A model generated the notes under the pieces. It made no database searches, was not told where the DNA came from, and saw only the letters and a program-made list of their open reading frames with translations. Source: Halalkalibacter alkalisediminis (GTDB lineage Bacteria; Bacillota; Bacilli; Bacillales; Bacillaceae_D). From it: a stretch of DNA of 64,000 nt. The stretch lies in the NCBI RefSeq assembly GCF_028610705.1, contig NZ_JAQQWT010000003.1:45312-109311 (forward strand), written 5' to 3'. The position numbers and the translations under genes were made by a program. How positions within the stretch are numbered: the first letter of the stretch is position 1; every line of letters begins with the position of its first letter. Below are positions 41,777 to 51,368 of this stretch, one piece after another.

Positions 41777-44512
41777 TTACGTCGCAGGTAGAAGCATCTT
41801 GCTTCCCTTCCCGATTAGTTCATATTGCCGTAGTTTTACTTTGAATAAAGTTAAAGGATCTACGTAAATTTCAGGATTTGATTTTAATTTATTTAAAGAT
41901 TCATGATGAGCAGTTATTTGTAATTCAGCTTCTTTAATGCCTTCTTCTATGTCGGTAAATGGATTTCTAAAAGACATAGAGATATCTCTTTCTAGCCCTC
42001 GTTCAAATAGTTCAAACTGCATCATAAACTGATTCACTATAGTTTCCGTCACTTGTTCATAGTTTTCATTCTCTATGAATTTTTTATACATGGTAAATAA
42101 CATTGATTTATTCGATGGCAATACGCCAAATAATTTTCCCGAACTCTTTAACAGCAACTGTGATGGTGTTAAACGTAGCAAAACATTTACCTCATCTAAC
42201 CGAACACCATTTGTCATTCGATCCATATCACGATACCAGTCATCAAGTATTCTAAAATCACAATTAAATTTAAAACGCTCCTCTCGATATAACCGGTTGA
42301 ACCCTTCGCACATTTCCTTTAAATAAGATTGAGTTCGAATAAATTCCACATTCGAGGTTTCAAGCCATTGTTGGATCGAATTCGAATAGGAGGGGAGTAG
42401 TGAACCTTGAATGTATTGTTGAATTCGGTGATTCATTTCTTTGTTCAATTCAATATGAAGTTTTTTGAAATCACTCGCTTCTGTTACAAAATTGGAACAC
42501 TCTCTTAGCAATTCTGGAATAGCTGCTTGTAAGTTGCTTTTCATTTCTTCTTTTACTGTTTGATAAGATTCTTTAATGACTTGAATTTTTTCTTTTTCCA
42601 AATCACTTAATTGATGAATCGCACCATTTAATTTCGTGACAACTTCTTCATTCCAGTGAATAGACTCAATCAATTCATTTTCCATATCCACTCGTTTTTG
42701 AAGAAGATGGGTAATCGTTTTACGAATTAAGAGTAATCGTTTTTTATTTCGTTGCTTTTCTTTGTTTCGATAAACTGCGATCGATTCTACTAATTCCGTT
42801 AGGCCTCTTAGATGTGGTTGAGTCAAAATAGAGGAATAAGCCAAAACCTTAGCATTTGGAAAATAGCTGTGAATCCTAGATTCTGTCTCTTCTAAAATTC
42901 TCAATGATTCTTGGTCATTAAAAACATCTATTTTATTTAAAATGAAATGAATCGGTAAATCAGGTGCCTGCTGATGAACGTTCAAAAGCATTTTTCTCTC
43001 ATCATCTGTGAATGGTGTATTAGCACTTAGAACGAATAACAGACCATCCGCTAAATCAATCATATGTGAATCTTTGCTTTCACTATTATTCAAGTAATTC
43101 GTTGTATGAAGCAATGCAAGATGATTCTCTCTTAAATAACGTGAAGGAAGTCTCATGTCAATTAGATGAGGTTGACGGCGCAATGCACTAATGGATTGAA
43201 ATTCTTCTAACGTTAGACCTATTTCTTCGCTTGAGTCTGTTAATTTATTAATTTGTAATTCTGAATGATCTTTAATAACAATCGTTGAATGAGATGATGA
43301 TTCTAAAATCGGTTCACCTATGATTGAATTGATGAATGTTGATTTTCCGTTTCCTGCGCTTCCAGCAATTAAAAGATGGTTGACCTCTGTAGCAGTTAGT
43401 TCTTGCATGATCCATTTAAACTGATTGCCAACTTCAATCTCGTGATTTGCTGCCCACTGTACAATAGATTCAAATAACTCTAGACATTGTTCTAATTGAT
43501 TTGTATATTTGCTAGATTGACTGAGAATTGTTTCAGCCTCTTTTAGCACAATAGATGTAAGCTTTGCTGGGAATATATCCTCCCATGCAACGACTGCCGC
43601 CGCTGTTACGACTTTAATATGTGTAATTTTCAACCAATTCGTTAGTAGGTTCGGTACAACATCTGCGATCTCATTTATGTAATAAGTTCCATCAATTAAA
43701 TGAAAATACGTTTCTTCAAACTGTTTCGATAGATTAACCCATTCATCTGTTTGATACACATCAATCGTTTGGAAAAGCTGGTTAACTTGATAGATCCAAT
43801 CAAAATAAAATGGACCGTTCTGATAACTTTTCCAGAACGATAGAGTTAGTCGTTCAAATCGTTTCTGGTCCTTCTCCGCTAACTTACTTAGTACTGCATG
43901 AAAGTAATCAGGCTCAATGGTTTTTGTTAACCTTTTATTCACGTACGCATCGAGTGTATCGAACCATTCAAACTCCTCCGTACGTAACGCTTCATTTACA
44001 GTTAATTCAATGACATTGCTGTAATCTCTATATTCCTCAAAAAAGGATCTCGCTATTGCTGTGACATTTGGATAATCTGGGTTCAAAGCCACTGTATCTT
44101 TGATGACTTCAGCTGCTTTCTCTAACTGTTCTTGGTCCATATAGAGTGAGAAAAGTTGTAAGGCTTTCTCTGTTTTAAGCGTTAAGTTGTCTGTTTCAAC
44201 CGATAAATAGATCTCTTCAGCTTCTTGAAGCATGCCAAGTTCATAATATGAATCAGCCATATTCTTTCTAGCCCAAGGTTGTAATTCGTTGTGAATGTTT
44301 TCCCATTTGAAAATAGCCGCTTCAAAATCTTTATAAAAATAATATACTTCCCCTTGTGAATAGCGAATATATGATAGATCTGGTAATTCATTTTTTAATT
44401 CCTCTAGAGAAACTTCTGCCAACACCTTAACGAGATCTGTATTTTCTTCTTTGTTTATAAATTTTTTAAAGTACATTTTTTTGATTAATTCATTTTCTAG
44501 TATCATAGTCAT
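41777..44512 (-). CDS. TPR-dynamin-like GTPase
   Basis: The 911-residue protein joins an N-terminal TPR-like helical region (about 40-190, with YFYKDFEAAIFKWENI and ADSYYELGMLQEAEEIYL) to a GTPase domain near 375-580. The latter has the P-loop AGSAGNGKST near residue 384, LIDMRLP near 450 as a switch II region, and NKID near 530. The C-terminal 330 residues are helical and coiled-coil rich, as in dynamin stalks. Bacterial dynamin-like proteins act on membranes during stress or phage attack; this one has no hydrophobic paddle that I can recognise. It is monocistronic. The role is unknown. Confidence 0.75.
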   Translation of the reverse strand: MTMILENELIKKMYFKKFINKEENTDLVKVLAEVSLEELKNELPDLSYIRYSQGEVYYFYKDFEAAIFKWENIHNELQPWARKNMADSYYELGMLQEAEEIYLSVETDNLTLKTEKALQLFSLYMDQEQLEKAAEVIKDTVALNPDYPNVTAIARSFFEEYRDYSNVIELTVNEALRTEEFEWFDTLDAYVNKRLTKTIEPDYFHAVLSKLAEKDQKRFERLTLSFWKSYQNGPFYFDWIYQVNQLFQTIDVYQTDEWVNLSKQFEETYFHLIDGTYYINEIADVVPNLLTNWLKITHIKVVTAAAVVAWEDIFPAKLTSIVLKEAETILSQSSKYTNQLEQCLELFESIVQWAANHEIEVGNQFKWIMQELTATEVNHLLIAGSAGNGKSTFINSIIGEPILESSSHSTIVIKDHSELQINKLTDSSEEIGLTLEEFQSISALRRQPHLIDMRLPSRYLRENHLALLHTTNYLNNSESKDSHMIDLADGLLFVLSANTPFTDDERKMLLNVHQQAPDLPIHFILNKIDVFNDQESLRILEETESRIHSYFPNAKVLAYSSILTQPHLRGLTELVESIAVYRNKEKQRNKKRLLLIRKTITHLLQKRVDMENELIESIHWNEEVVTKLNGAIHQLSDLEKEKIQVIKESYQTVKEEMKSNLQAAIPELLRECSNFVTEASDFKKLHIELNKEMNHRIQQYIQGSLLPSYSNSIQQWLETSNVEFIRTQSYLKEMCEGFNRLYREERFKFNCDFRILDDWYRDMDRMTNGVRLDEVNVLLRLTPSQLLLKSSGKLFGVLPSNKSMLFTMYKKFIENENYEQVTETIVNQFMMQFELFERGLERDISMSFRNPFTDIEEGIKEAELQITAHHESLNKLKSNPEIYVDPLTLFKVKLRQYELIGKGSKMLLPAT

Positions 44513-44757
44513 TTCCTTCCCCGATATTTTAAAGATTGTTTCATTTTACCAAACAATCTCTCGTGAATGAGACAAAATTTCTTCCCAAAAATAAATATAT
44601 TAAAATCGGGCTAGCTTTATCCCGATATTGTAACAAATTTTTTTTGGGTAGGAAGTTTCATTTACATTTCATTTTAACGACAATTCCCTCCTACATTTAA
44701 ATAATTTTACATGTTTTTAATTTTTTTTATAGATTGTAGATCCGATCCACCCAAAAA

Positions 44758-44782
44758 GGTTGAATGAGCTTTCCATTCAACC
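44758..44782 (-). terminator. Terminator of the esterase gene
   Basis: Perfect 9-bp arms GGTTGAATG and CATTCAACC with a 7-base loop are followed by TTTTTGGG on the minus strand. Positions 44513-44757 are AT-rich and carry the promoter of the GTPase; no gene seen. Confidence 0.78.
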
Positions 44783-44792
44783 CTCTCTAATA

Positions 44793-45593
44793 TTAACTTT
44801 TGTTATTATTCCAGTGCTTTGTCAACCACAATTGACAGAGCTTTGTCCATGTATGAGCTTCTGGGTGTTCTGTAGCAAGCCCTAGTCCATGACGACCACT
44901 TTCAAATGTATGAAGCTCAAATGAAACTTGATTTCGACTTAAAGCAGTAGCGAGTAGCAGTGCATTTTCAACAGGGACACTTGCATCATCTGATGTATGC
45001 CAAATGAACGTTGGCGGTGTTTGCTTTGTCACCTGTGTCTCAATTGATAATGCTCGTTCTAAAATACGGGGAGCATCTTCACCAATTAAATGATTTCTTG
45101 ATCCTTCATGCTTAAATTCACCAAAGGTTATAACGGGATAGCATAATACCATTAAGTCAGGTCGACTGCTTTGCCTTTCAATTTCTTCTTCGGCTTCTTT
45201 GTTTCCTAGATCAAATAGGGTTCCTGCTGTTGATGCAACATGTCCTCCAGCTGAAAAGCCTAAAATACCAACTTTTGTTTCATCAATTTTCCACCGACGA
45301 GCATTCGTCCGTACGTAACGAATCGCACGCTTAGCATCCGTTAACGGAGCAGGATGCTTATAAGGATACACTCGGTAATTCAACACAAAAGCAGATATTC
45401 CTATTGAGTTTAACCATAACGCAATAGGCTCGCCTTCATGTGATGCTCGTCTCACATAGCCACCACCTGGACAAATAATCATAGCAGGAGCCTGTTGCTC
45501 TGACGATACTAAATAAGGAATGAGTGTGGGGGAATCCTCTTCTTTTTCTCCTAGTGCATATGGAATTTGTTCTTCCCATAATTTGATTTCCAT
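44793..45593 (-). CDS. Alpha/beta hydrolase (acetyl-xylan-esterase/BD-FAE-like)
   Basis: The 266-residue enzyme has an HGG-like oxyanion motif CPGGGYVRRASHEGEP near residue 41, the nucleophile elbow GFSAGGH near residue 115, and acid/base residues in WHTSDDASVPVENA and SGRHGLGL. This pattern is that of the bacterial feruloyl/acetyl-xylan esterase-like group. It removes acetyl groups from sugars or xylan in relatives. It has good ribosome-binding and terminator signals and stands alone. Confidence 0.87.
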   Translation of the reverse strand: MEIKLWEEQIPYALGEKEEDSPTLIPYLVSSEQQAPAMIICPGGGYVRRASHEGEPIALWLNSIGISAFVLNYRVYPYKHPAPLTDAKRAIRYVRTNARRWKIDETKVGILGFSAGGHVASTAGTLFDLGNKEAEEEIERQSSRPDLMVLCYPVITFGEFKHEGSRNHLIGEDAPRILERALSIETQVTKQTPPTFIWHTSDDASVPVENALLLATALSRNQVSFELHTFESGRHGLGLATEHPEAHTWTKLCQLWLTKHWNNNKS

Positions 45594-45724
45594 TGTTGAC
45601 CTCCTATCATTGTACAGAGTCGTTATATTATATTTTACTATACGTAGCTGTTTACGACCTTCTTCCCTCCTAAATCACAACGTAGGCCTTCATTCTCTTC
45701 CATTTTACACGAACAGTTAAAAAG

Positions 45725-45751
45725 AAGCGTAACCCTAGTAGGATTACGCTT
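45725..45751 (-). terminator. Terminator of cstA
   Basis: An 11-bp stem with one G-U pair (45725-45735 with 45741-45751) is followed by TTTTT on the minus strand, 10 bases after the stop. Confidence 0.82.
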
Positions 45752-45760
45752 TTAAAAATA

Positions 45761-47203
45761 TTAAGCTGCTTTATCCATATCATCATCCAACTCAAAATTA
45801 GCTACTGCGCGGTTCAGCTTAATTTTATAAGCGAAAAGCGCTAGGATGATCATTGTTCCAACAGATGCTGCAAGATAAGCTGTTGACATTGGCAACCCGA
45901 ATCCAATCGGTGCACTAAAGATAAACGTTAGTGAGACCATTGTCATGAATGTAGCTGGAATCGTCGCAACCCAGTGGAATTTCTTTTGAATCGCTAGATA
46001 CATCGCTCCAACAAATAAGGCAATGGCACTAAGCGCTGCATTTGTTACACCAAAATATCTCCATAATAACGTAAAATCCATTGTAGTAAGAATGAATGAA
46101 ATCACAAATAGCGGCAATGCGATCCAAAGACGACTAGCAATTTTTAGCTGTGGTACTTTAATATAATCAGCAATGATCATTCGTGCTGAGCGGAATGCTG
46201 TATCTCCAGAAGTGATTGGTAAAACGATTACACCAAGTACAGCCAATGTTCCACCAATTGCACCAAGTAACGTAAATGCTACTTCACTTACAACAAGACC
46301 TGCTCCACCAGTTGAAATCAATTCGCTTAAGTCTGTTCCATAGAAAAGACTCATTGCTGCAGCTGCCCAAATCATTGCAATAATCCCTTCAACAATCATC
46401 ATGCCATAAAAAACTTTACGTCCATTTTTCTCATTTTCAAGAGTACGTGAAATGATCGGTGACTGTGTAGCATGGAATCCAGAAACAGCTCCACAAGCAA
46501 TTGTAATAAATAAAATTGGGAAAATAGCCGTTCCAGCAGGATGCATATTTTCAAACGTTAATTCAGGAATCGGTGCTCCTGTAACAATTAACATTCCTCC
46601 AATACCAATTGCACTAATTAATAAAAGTGCTCCCAGGATTGGATAAACCTTACCGATGATTTTATCAACAGGTAATAAAGTTGCAAAGATATAGTAAACA
46701 AAAATAGCTAATGTAATGACGCTTAATGCAACCCAACCATTCATTAAGTTAAATAATAATCCAGCAGGCGCCGTTACGAAAACGGTTCCAACAAGTAGTA
46801 ACAGAAGAACAGCTACTGCATTAACAAAATGTTTCATGAATTTACCTAAGAATTTACCAGCAAGCTGTGGCAAATGAGCTCCTTTATTACGAATAGAGAT
46901 CATCCCTGTTAAATAATCATGGACAGCCCCTGCAAAAATACAACCTACAACGATCCAAATGAAAGCAACCGGGCCATACAAAGCTCCCATAATTGGTCCG
47001 AAGATCGGTCCAACACCGGCAATATTTAATAGTTGAATTAACGAGTTTCGGTTGGTTCCCATTGGGATATAATCGACTCCGTCTTTCATACTATAAGCTG
47101 GAGTTGGTCTAGCCGATCTTACTTCAAACATTTTTTCAATGAATTTACCATACGTGAAATACGCTATAATTAAAAGTGCAATAGATCCTAGAAATGTAAT
47201 CAT
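45761..47203 (-). CDS. cstA: CstA/BtsT-family carbon starvation protein (pyruvate transporter)
   Basis: The 480-residue protein has over ten spans and the CstA signatures GVDYIPMGTNRNSLIQLLNIAGVGPIFGPI split around residues 40-70, GFHATQSPIISRTLENE near 245, and FTLLGAIGGTLAVLGVIVLPI-type sequence near 320. E. coli CstA and BtsT import pyruvate with protons. The ATG at 47203 follows GGGAGAGGTG. It lies just downstream of a LytST two-component pair, which in Bacillus and E. coli (BtsSR) senses pyruvate, so it is probably a pyruvate importer under LytST control. Confidence 0.92.
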   Translation of the reverse strand: MITFLGSIALLIIAYFTYGKFIEKMFEVRSARPTPAYSMKDGVDYIPMGTNRNSLIQLLNIAGVGPIFGPIMGALYGPVAFIWIVVGCIFAGAVHDYLTGMISIRNKGAHLPQLAGKFLGKFMKHFVNAVAVLLLLLVGTVFVTAPAGLLFNLMNGWVALSVITLAIFVYYIFATLLPVDKIIGKVYPILGALLLISAIGIGGMLIVTGAPIPELTFENMHPAGTAIFPILFITIACGAVSGFHATQSPIISRTLENEKNGRKVFYGMMIVEGIIAMIWAAAAMSLFYGTDLSELISTGGAGLVVSEVAFTLLGAIGGTLAVLGVIVLPITSGDTAFRSARMIIADYIKVPQLKIASRLWIALPLFVISFILTTMDFTLLWRYFGVTNAALSAIALFVGAMYLAIQKKFHWVATIPATFMTMVSLTFIFSAPIGFGLPMSTAYLAASVGTMIILALFAYKIKLNRAVANFELDDDMDKAA

Positions 47204-47332
47204 TTCGAACACCTCTCCCTTTATTGAATACGCTTTCATTATAACTGCATTCGAACGTTTTTGTGTCGAAATTGTGATAACATGTTAGAAGAGGCCACCA
47301 ACATGCTTATATTGAAGTACCAAATGCATTCA

Positions 47333-48067
47333 TTAGAGCTCCAAACGTTCCCTTAAACCTTTCACATAGTTTCTACTCACTGGTATTTCCTCTTTCTGTC
47401 CCTCTACTTTTACTTGATATGCACCATTAAACCACGGGATCAATTGCTCGACCTTATCAAGATTTACTAGATAACTTTTATGTGTACGATAGAAAGAAAA
47501 GCCTCTGAGCTTTTCCTCTAACTCTTTTATAGGAGTCTTTGTATTGAACGTCCGAACCTTCGTACAAATCATCGTCTCACGGTCTTCGCGAAAAACATAC
47601 GTGATATCAAGAGGAGATACATAAACAATTCGACCGTCATGTTCAACAGCCAACCTTGCACTCGATTTCGCTCTTTCGTCATTTGTTTCTTTCGTTGTTA
47701 ATCTCTCTGTGATTCTAGCCATTGTTTCTGAGAGTTGATCCTCATCAAATGGTTTCACTAAATAATCTAATGCTTGAACTCGAAAAGCTTTGGCAGCATA
47801 GTCAGGATAGGCCGTTGCGAAAATGATTAGAGGCATCTTTTTTAGATTTTGTAGTACTTTTACTAATTCTAATCCAGACATTTGTGGCATTTCAATATCA
47901 ACAAAAATCACATCTGGCTCTTTTGTCATCACCATCTCTAACCCTTTTTCACCTGAGTCTGCTTCAGCAACAATGTCTATGTCTTCATATTGTTCAAGTA
48001 AGAATTTTAATTCATCTCGACTATAAGGTTCATCGTCAATAATTACTGTTTTAATCACTTTAGTCAT
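47333..48067 (-). CDS. lytT: LytT-family response regulator
   Basis: The 244-residue protein has a receiver domain (residues 1-120) with D11, D12 and the phosphoacceptor D57 in VIFVDIEMPQMSG, and the switch lysine in LDYLVKPF. A LytTR DNA-binding domain covers about 140-244 (RTHKSYLVNLDKVEQLIPWF). Its ATG overlaps the lytS stop by four bases. The natural target is the cstA gene directly downstream; the 130 bases between (47204-47332) should hold its binding site, including a TATAAT at 47238-47243 on the minus strand with a poor -35 box. Confidence 0.93.
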   Translation of the reverse strand: MTKVIKTVIIDDEPYSRDELKFLLEQYEDIDIVAEADSGEKGLEMVMTKEPDVIFVDIEMPQMSGLELVKVLQNLKKMPLIIFATAYPDYAAKAFRVQALDYLVKPFDEDQLSETMARITERLTTKETNDERAKSSARLAVEHDGRIVYVSPLDITYVFREDRETMICTKVRTFNTKTPIKELEEKLRGFSFYRTHKSYLVNLDKVEQLIPWFNGAYQVKVEGQKEEIPVSRNYVKGLRERLEL

Positions 48068-49815
48068 TTATTTTCCTCCTTTTTTATTGGGATATAAAAA
48101 GAAACAGTCGTTCCTTCCCCTTCTTTACTATCTACTCTTAATCTCGACTCAGCTGTATACATCATTTCCAACCGCCGATTTACATTATAAAGTCCAATCC
48201 CTGTTCCCGTTACAGATTCCAGTCCTTCTTTTCCAAGCTCTTTCAATCGTTTCTTGTTCATTCCTTTGCCGTTATCTTTAATCGATAGAAGAACTGCCCC
48301 TTTGTCTTTCTTTATTTGGATAAGAATCCGACTGTTACTGTGTAATTGTTTCACCCCATGTTTGATAGCGTTCTCCACAATTGGTTGTAACGTCATTGGA
48401 GGAATTTGGATAGGCAATGCCTCCTCATCAATTACATATTGTACCGTTAGTCTATCCGAGAACCTAGTTTCTTCTATTTCTAAATAAGATTTTACATGCT
48501 TTAACTCTTCCTCTAATGTCGTTTCTGTAGCCGTAGTTCCCGCTAGATTTTGTCTAAAAAAATGAGAGAGTGAAATTAATAATTTTCTTGCTTTCAATGG
48601 GTCTGTTCGAACAAGAGCAACAATTGTATTTAACGCATTAAATAAGAAGTGAGGACTTACTTGCGCTTGCAAGGCTTTTATTTCAGCTTGCTTCGCTAAT
48701 TCTAAATGACGATCTACTTCAGATAACTCTAATTGATGACTTAGTAAGGTGGAAAGTCCTTTACTTAGCTCAATGGTCGTAGGAGATGGATCCTTTTCTG
48801 ATTTAAAATAAAATTTTAAGGTCCCAATTGTTTCATCTTTAATTTTAAGAGGAGAGATAATCGCTGAATGGAGTTTGCAATTCTCTACTCCACAATGGAT
48901 CTCATCTGGGCCTGCAATAACTAATTGCCCCTCTTTCAGAACACGTTTTGTGGCAATTGTTTTAATATCTTCGTTGATTAAGTGATGGTCTTCACCTATC
49001 CCAACATACGCAATAATCTTTTCTTTGTTGGTAATCGAAACTGCGTCCACGTTTACTTCTTTCAAGAGAATTTGACATGTTGGTTGTGCAGACTGAGAAG
49101 TTAATCCTTTCCGTAAATATTTCAATGTGAGATCAGCTAATTTTAGTGCTTTTTGAGCCTGCATGGACCCCATTTTTTCTTCTTCATGAATCACATTACG
49201 GATAATAAGAATGAAGATTGCTGCTCCAATTCCGTTTGCTACAATCATCGGGATACCAATGCTTTCTACTAGTCTTAATGATTGATCAAAAGGCCTAGCA
49301 ACAAGTAAGATGATTCCCATTTGAACGGCTTCTGCTAACATTCCTACGATTAAAGCTGTTTGTAAGGAAATGATGCGATTGTTTTTATTTTTTTTATAAA
49401 AGTATCCAGCCATTGCCCCAGCAATAATCGTGGATAAGCCACAAGCAATACCAGTAAAGCCTCCAAGGAAATAACGATGGACACCGGCAATAAGCCCCGC
49501 ACCTATCCCAACCTTCCACCCACCTAAAAGGCCTGCAACGACCACACCAATGACTCGTGAATTCGCTATGGCTTCTCCTTCTCCTAAGTCGACAGCCCAG
49601 CGGATATAAGTTGCTTGATCGGGGTTAACCGTCAATCCTGTGTATGTACCGATGATCCCGAAAAAACCAAACATCAAAATCACACTCACTTGGTTACGTG
49701 TGGAAATCTCTCTTTTTTCGATTAGATGTCTGATAAATTTAAAGCGAGTCATGACAAAAGCCACAGTAACGATGATCCCTAGGCCTTCTAGCATGACTAA
49801 TATCAGTTCCCACAT
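48064..49815 (-). CDS. lytS: LytS-family sensor histidine kinase
   Basis: The 583-residue protein has the 5TMR-LYT membrane domain (about 1-200, with NSRVIGVVVAGLLGG and GVHRYFLGGFTGIACGLS), a GAF domain at about 220-350, the LytS-type phosphoacceptor motif SPHFLFNALNTIVALVRTDP near residue 405, and a HATPase domain with N box IVENAIKHGVKQ and G box GTGIGLYNV. In Bacillus and E. coli this kinase class responds to extracellular pyruvate. It has a strong ribosome-binding site (AAGGGGGG). Confidence 0.93.
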   Translation of the reverse strand: MWELILVMLEGLGIIVTVAFVMTRFKFIRHLIEKREISTRNQVSVILMFGFFGIIGTYTGLTVNPDQATYIRWAVDLGEGEAIANSRVIGVVVAGLLGGWKVGIGAGLIAGVHRYFLGGFTGIACGLSTIIAGAMAGYFYKKNKNNRIISLQTALIVGMLAEAVQMGIILLVARPFDQSLRLVESIGIPMIVANGIGAAIFILIIRNVIHEEEKMGSMQAQKALKLADLTLKYLRKGLTSQSAQPTCQILLKEVNVDAVSITNKEKIIAYVGIGEDHHLINEDIKTIATKRVLKEGQLVIAGPDEIHCGVENCKLHSAIISPLKIKDETIGTLKFYFKSEKDPSPTTIELSKGLSTLLSHQLELSEVDRHLELAKQAEIKALQAQVSPHFLFNALNTIVALVRTDPLKARKLLISLSHFFRQNLAGTTATETTLEEELKHVKSYLEIEETRFSDRLTVQYVIDEEALPIQIPPMTLQPIVENAIKHGVKQLHSNSRILIQIKKDKGAVLLSIKDNGKGMNKKRLKELGKEGLESVTGTGIGLYNVNRRLEMMYTAESRLRVDSKEGEGTTVSFYIPIKKEENK

Positions 49816-50011
49816 ACTTTTCCCCCCTTGTTTATGTTGTTACAGATTTATAAGATGTTTAAGATTTACATAATCGTGACACTGGTGCTAATCATTATGA
49901 GATGATACTAGCTGAAATTCGCTGTAACAACTCCAACCATCTCTTATACTCTCCCCTTATTCGATCTTTTCATTTTACTATAGAACAGCCTGACAAGAAC
50001 AACAACAAAAA

Positions 50012-50041
50012 AACTCTACGGTTCCTTGAGAACCGAGAGTT
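50012..50041 (-). terminator. Terminator of a truncated gene
   Basis: A 12-bp stem with a one-base bulge (50012-50024 with 50030-50041) is followed by TTTTTTT on the minus strand. It belongs to the 3' fragment at 50046-50189. Confidence 0.82.
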
Positions 50042-50045
50042 ATAT

Positions 50046-50189
50046 CTAATCATAGATCACTTCTCTAAGTTTGTTACTATCTTCAGTTAGAATCTGATTG
50101 GCAAATTCGTTATTTGTAGGGGCGACAATTAGCCCTTTTACTTTTGCTGACAACTGACTAATGTCATCAAGAATTTCGCGAAGACTTTA
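50046..50189 (-). pseudogene. 3' fragment of an unrecognised gene
   Basis: The minus strand reads LREILDDISQLSAKVKGLIV and APTNNEFANQ, then to the stop at 50046, directly before a strong terminator. The reading is open only to a stop at about 50190, where an unrelated plus-strand fragment begins. It looks like the C terminus of a real protein, possibly of the NucS/DUF91 type, whose 5' part is gone. Confidence 0.5.
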
Positions 50190-50305
50190 TTTATGCTCAT
50201 ACAAATCTGGTGGTTATTGGCGAAAAGTTAGCAAGAGAAGATGGGTATAACCCGTTAATGGATGCTCTTGACCGTGATCCTGAGTTTCGAACTACGGCAA
50301 CCTGA
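50183..50305 (+). pseudogene. Fragment of an unrecognised gene
   Basis: The plus strand reads DFIYAHTNLVVIGEKLARED followed by GYNPLMDALDRDPEF before a stop. It has no start codon or ribosome-binding site and overlaps the start of a TetR-like fragment in another frame, so it may be the upstream part of the same broken gene. Confidence 0.4.
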
Positions 50306-50705
50306 TTTGTTGGCTTATTCACTAAAGGAAATTGCCGAGGAGTTTCATTTTGCGGATAGTAACTTTGAAGAGGTGCATTTAAAGTTATTTAATGTGGGGC
50401 TTAAATATAAACGATTATTATCCCAGCTCTTCTTAGAAGAAAGGGATTCATTGAGGTATATCATAAGAAACGAATTGACTATGGGTTTGAAGCAGGATAT
50501 TTTGAGTGACGATATAAATCCATCCATTTCTACTTCTTCTGAAATTGGGATCGCCGCGTTTGCCGGAGCTACTCTAGGCGTTTTAAATTGGTGGATCGAA
50601 AATGGGATGACGCTTAGTGGTGAAGAAGTTTACAAGGAAATCAAGCAGGTATTGAATTGGGAGCATCTCGAAAAGATTCATGATGAGATGGCTGCTAAGG
50701 AATAA
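50285..50705 (+). pseudogene. C-terminal part of a TetR-family regulator
   Basis: The frame encodes about 140 residues of helical protein ending in GATLGVLNWWIENGMTLSGE, the usual ligand-domain end of TetR/AcrR regulators. The N-terminal HTH is absent, and no ribosome-binding site precedes the frame. It is a remnant of a regulator gene. Confidence 0.6.
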
Positions 50706-50721
50706 GTAACCGATTTATTTA

Positions 50722-50817
50722 TTTTGTCCGGACAAAGACGAACAAGGTTATTTAGCTTCCTTTAAGCATTCGATAAAGTACGGTATTTTTTACGGCAATA
50801 TTGAGAATGGGGAATGA
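50722..50817 (+). pseudogene. Short fragment following the TetR remnant
   Basis: An open stretch reads DEQGYLASFKHSIKYGIFYG and ends NIENGE. It begins inside the palindrome TTTGTCCGGACAAA (50723-50736) and has no start. Protein-like but unrecognised. Confidence 0.3.
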
Positions 50818-50838
50818 AGAAGAGTCTCTAACCATAGA

Positions 50839-51130
50839 TTATGTAATAAAGTTGAAATGTCCGTAAAATATATTTAAAGGAAAAGACGTATTTTTAAATA
50901 ACTTGGATCTGCAGGGATCTCCTGCATAGGAATTTGCTCGATATGAAGGTCTTATATGGATATCAATGTCATCATATGTCGTTGTTGTAGTAAATTCCCC
51001 ATCCCATAAGTCATCTTCTGTTTCATAATCAAATGTTTTTTGATGTTGCTGCATAAGAATTAGAACTATTTCCGAATAAACTAATCAGAAGGATTGTAAA
51101 CACACTTAGAACTGATAGTGTCTTTTTCAT
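50839..51130 (-). pseudogene. Frameshifted gene for a small secreted protein
   Basis: The first 33 codons from the ATG at 51130 encode a classical signal peptide, MKKTLSVLSVFTILLISLFG to SYAATSKN, then stop. Removing one A from the AAAAAA run joins it to the second frame, which continues FDYETEDDLWDGEFTTTTTY to a stop at 50839. Intact it would give a secreted protein of about 96 residues. I do not recognise the mature part. Confidence 0.6.
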
Positions 51131-51160
51131 CTCCTAATTTCCGCTTTTAATAATTTTAGT

Positions 51161-51244
51161 CTAAACAATTGACAGACAAGCTTGATACCTCATAATCACA
51201 TCTATACATGTGTTAATTGATACCAACTTTTTAAGTTTCTTCAT
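51161..51244 (-). CDS. Possible 27-residue peptide
   Basis: A 28-codon frame with an ATG behind AAAGGGAGTG encodes a basic, amphipathic peptide beginning MKKLKKLVSINTCIDVIM and containing two Cys. It ends 31 bases before the broken secreted-protein gene. It could be a real small peptide or the start of another truncated gene. Confidence 0.3.
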   Translation of the reverse strand: MKKLKKLVSINTCIDVIMRYQACLSIV

Positions 51245-51265
51245 CTCTTTCACTCCCTTTTGTGT

Positions 51266-51313
51266 GTAATTGAATAATAAGTAACAACCAGTCGTTACTT
51301 ATTATTCAATTAC
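51266..51313. repeat. Perfect 20-bp inverted repeat
   Basis: GTAATTGAATAATAAGTAAC and its exact complement flank an 8-base loop (51286-51293). The stem is AT-rich and lacks a T run, so it is not a typical terminator. It lies between two truncated genes, next to a resolvase fragment. Confidence 0.9.
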
Positions 51314-51368
51314 ATAAAGGTAATATTTAGCAATCAATATAAATATACAAGTTTACTGGAGGTTACAT

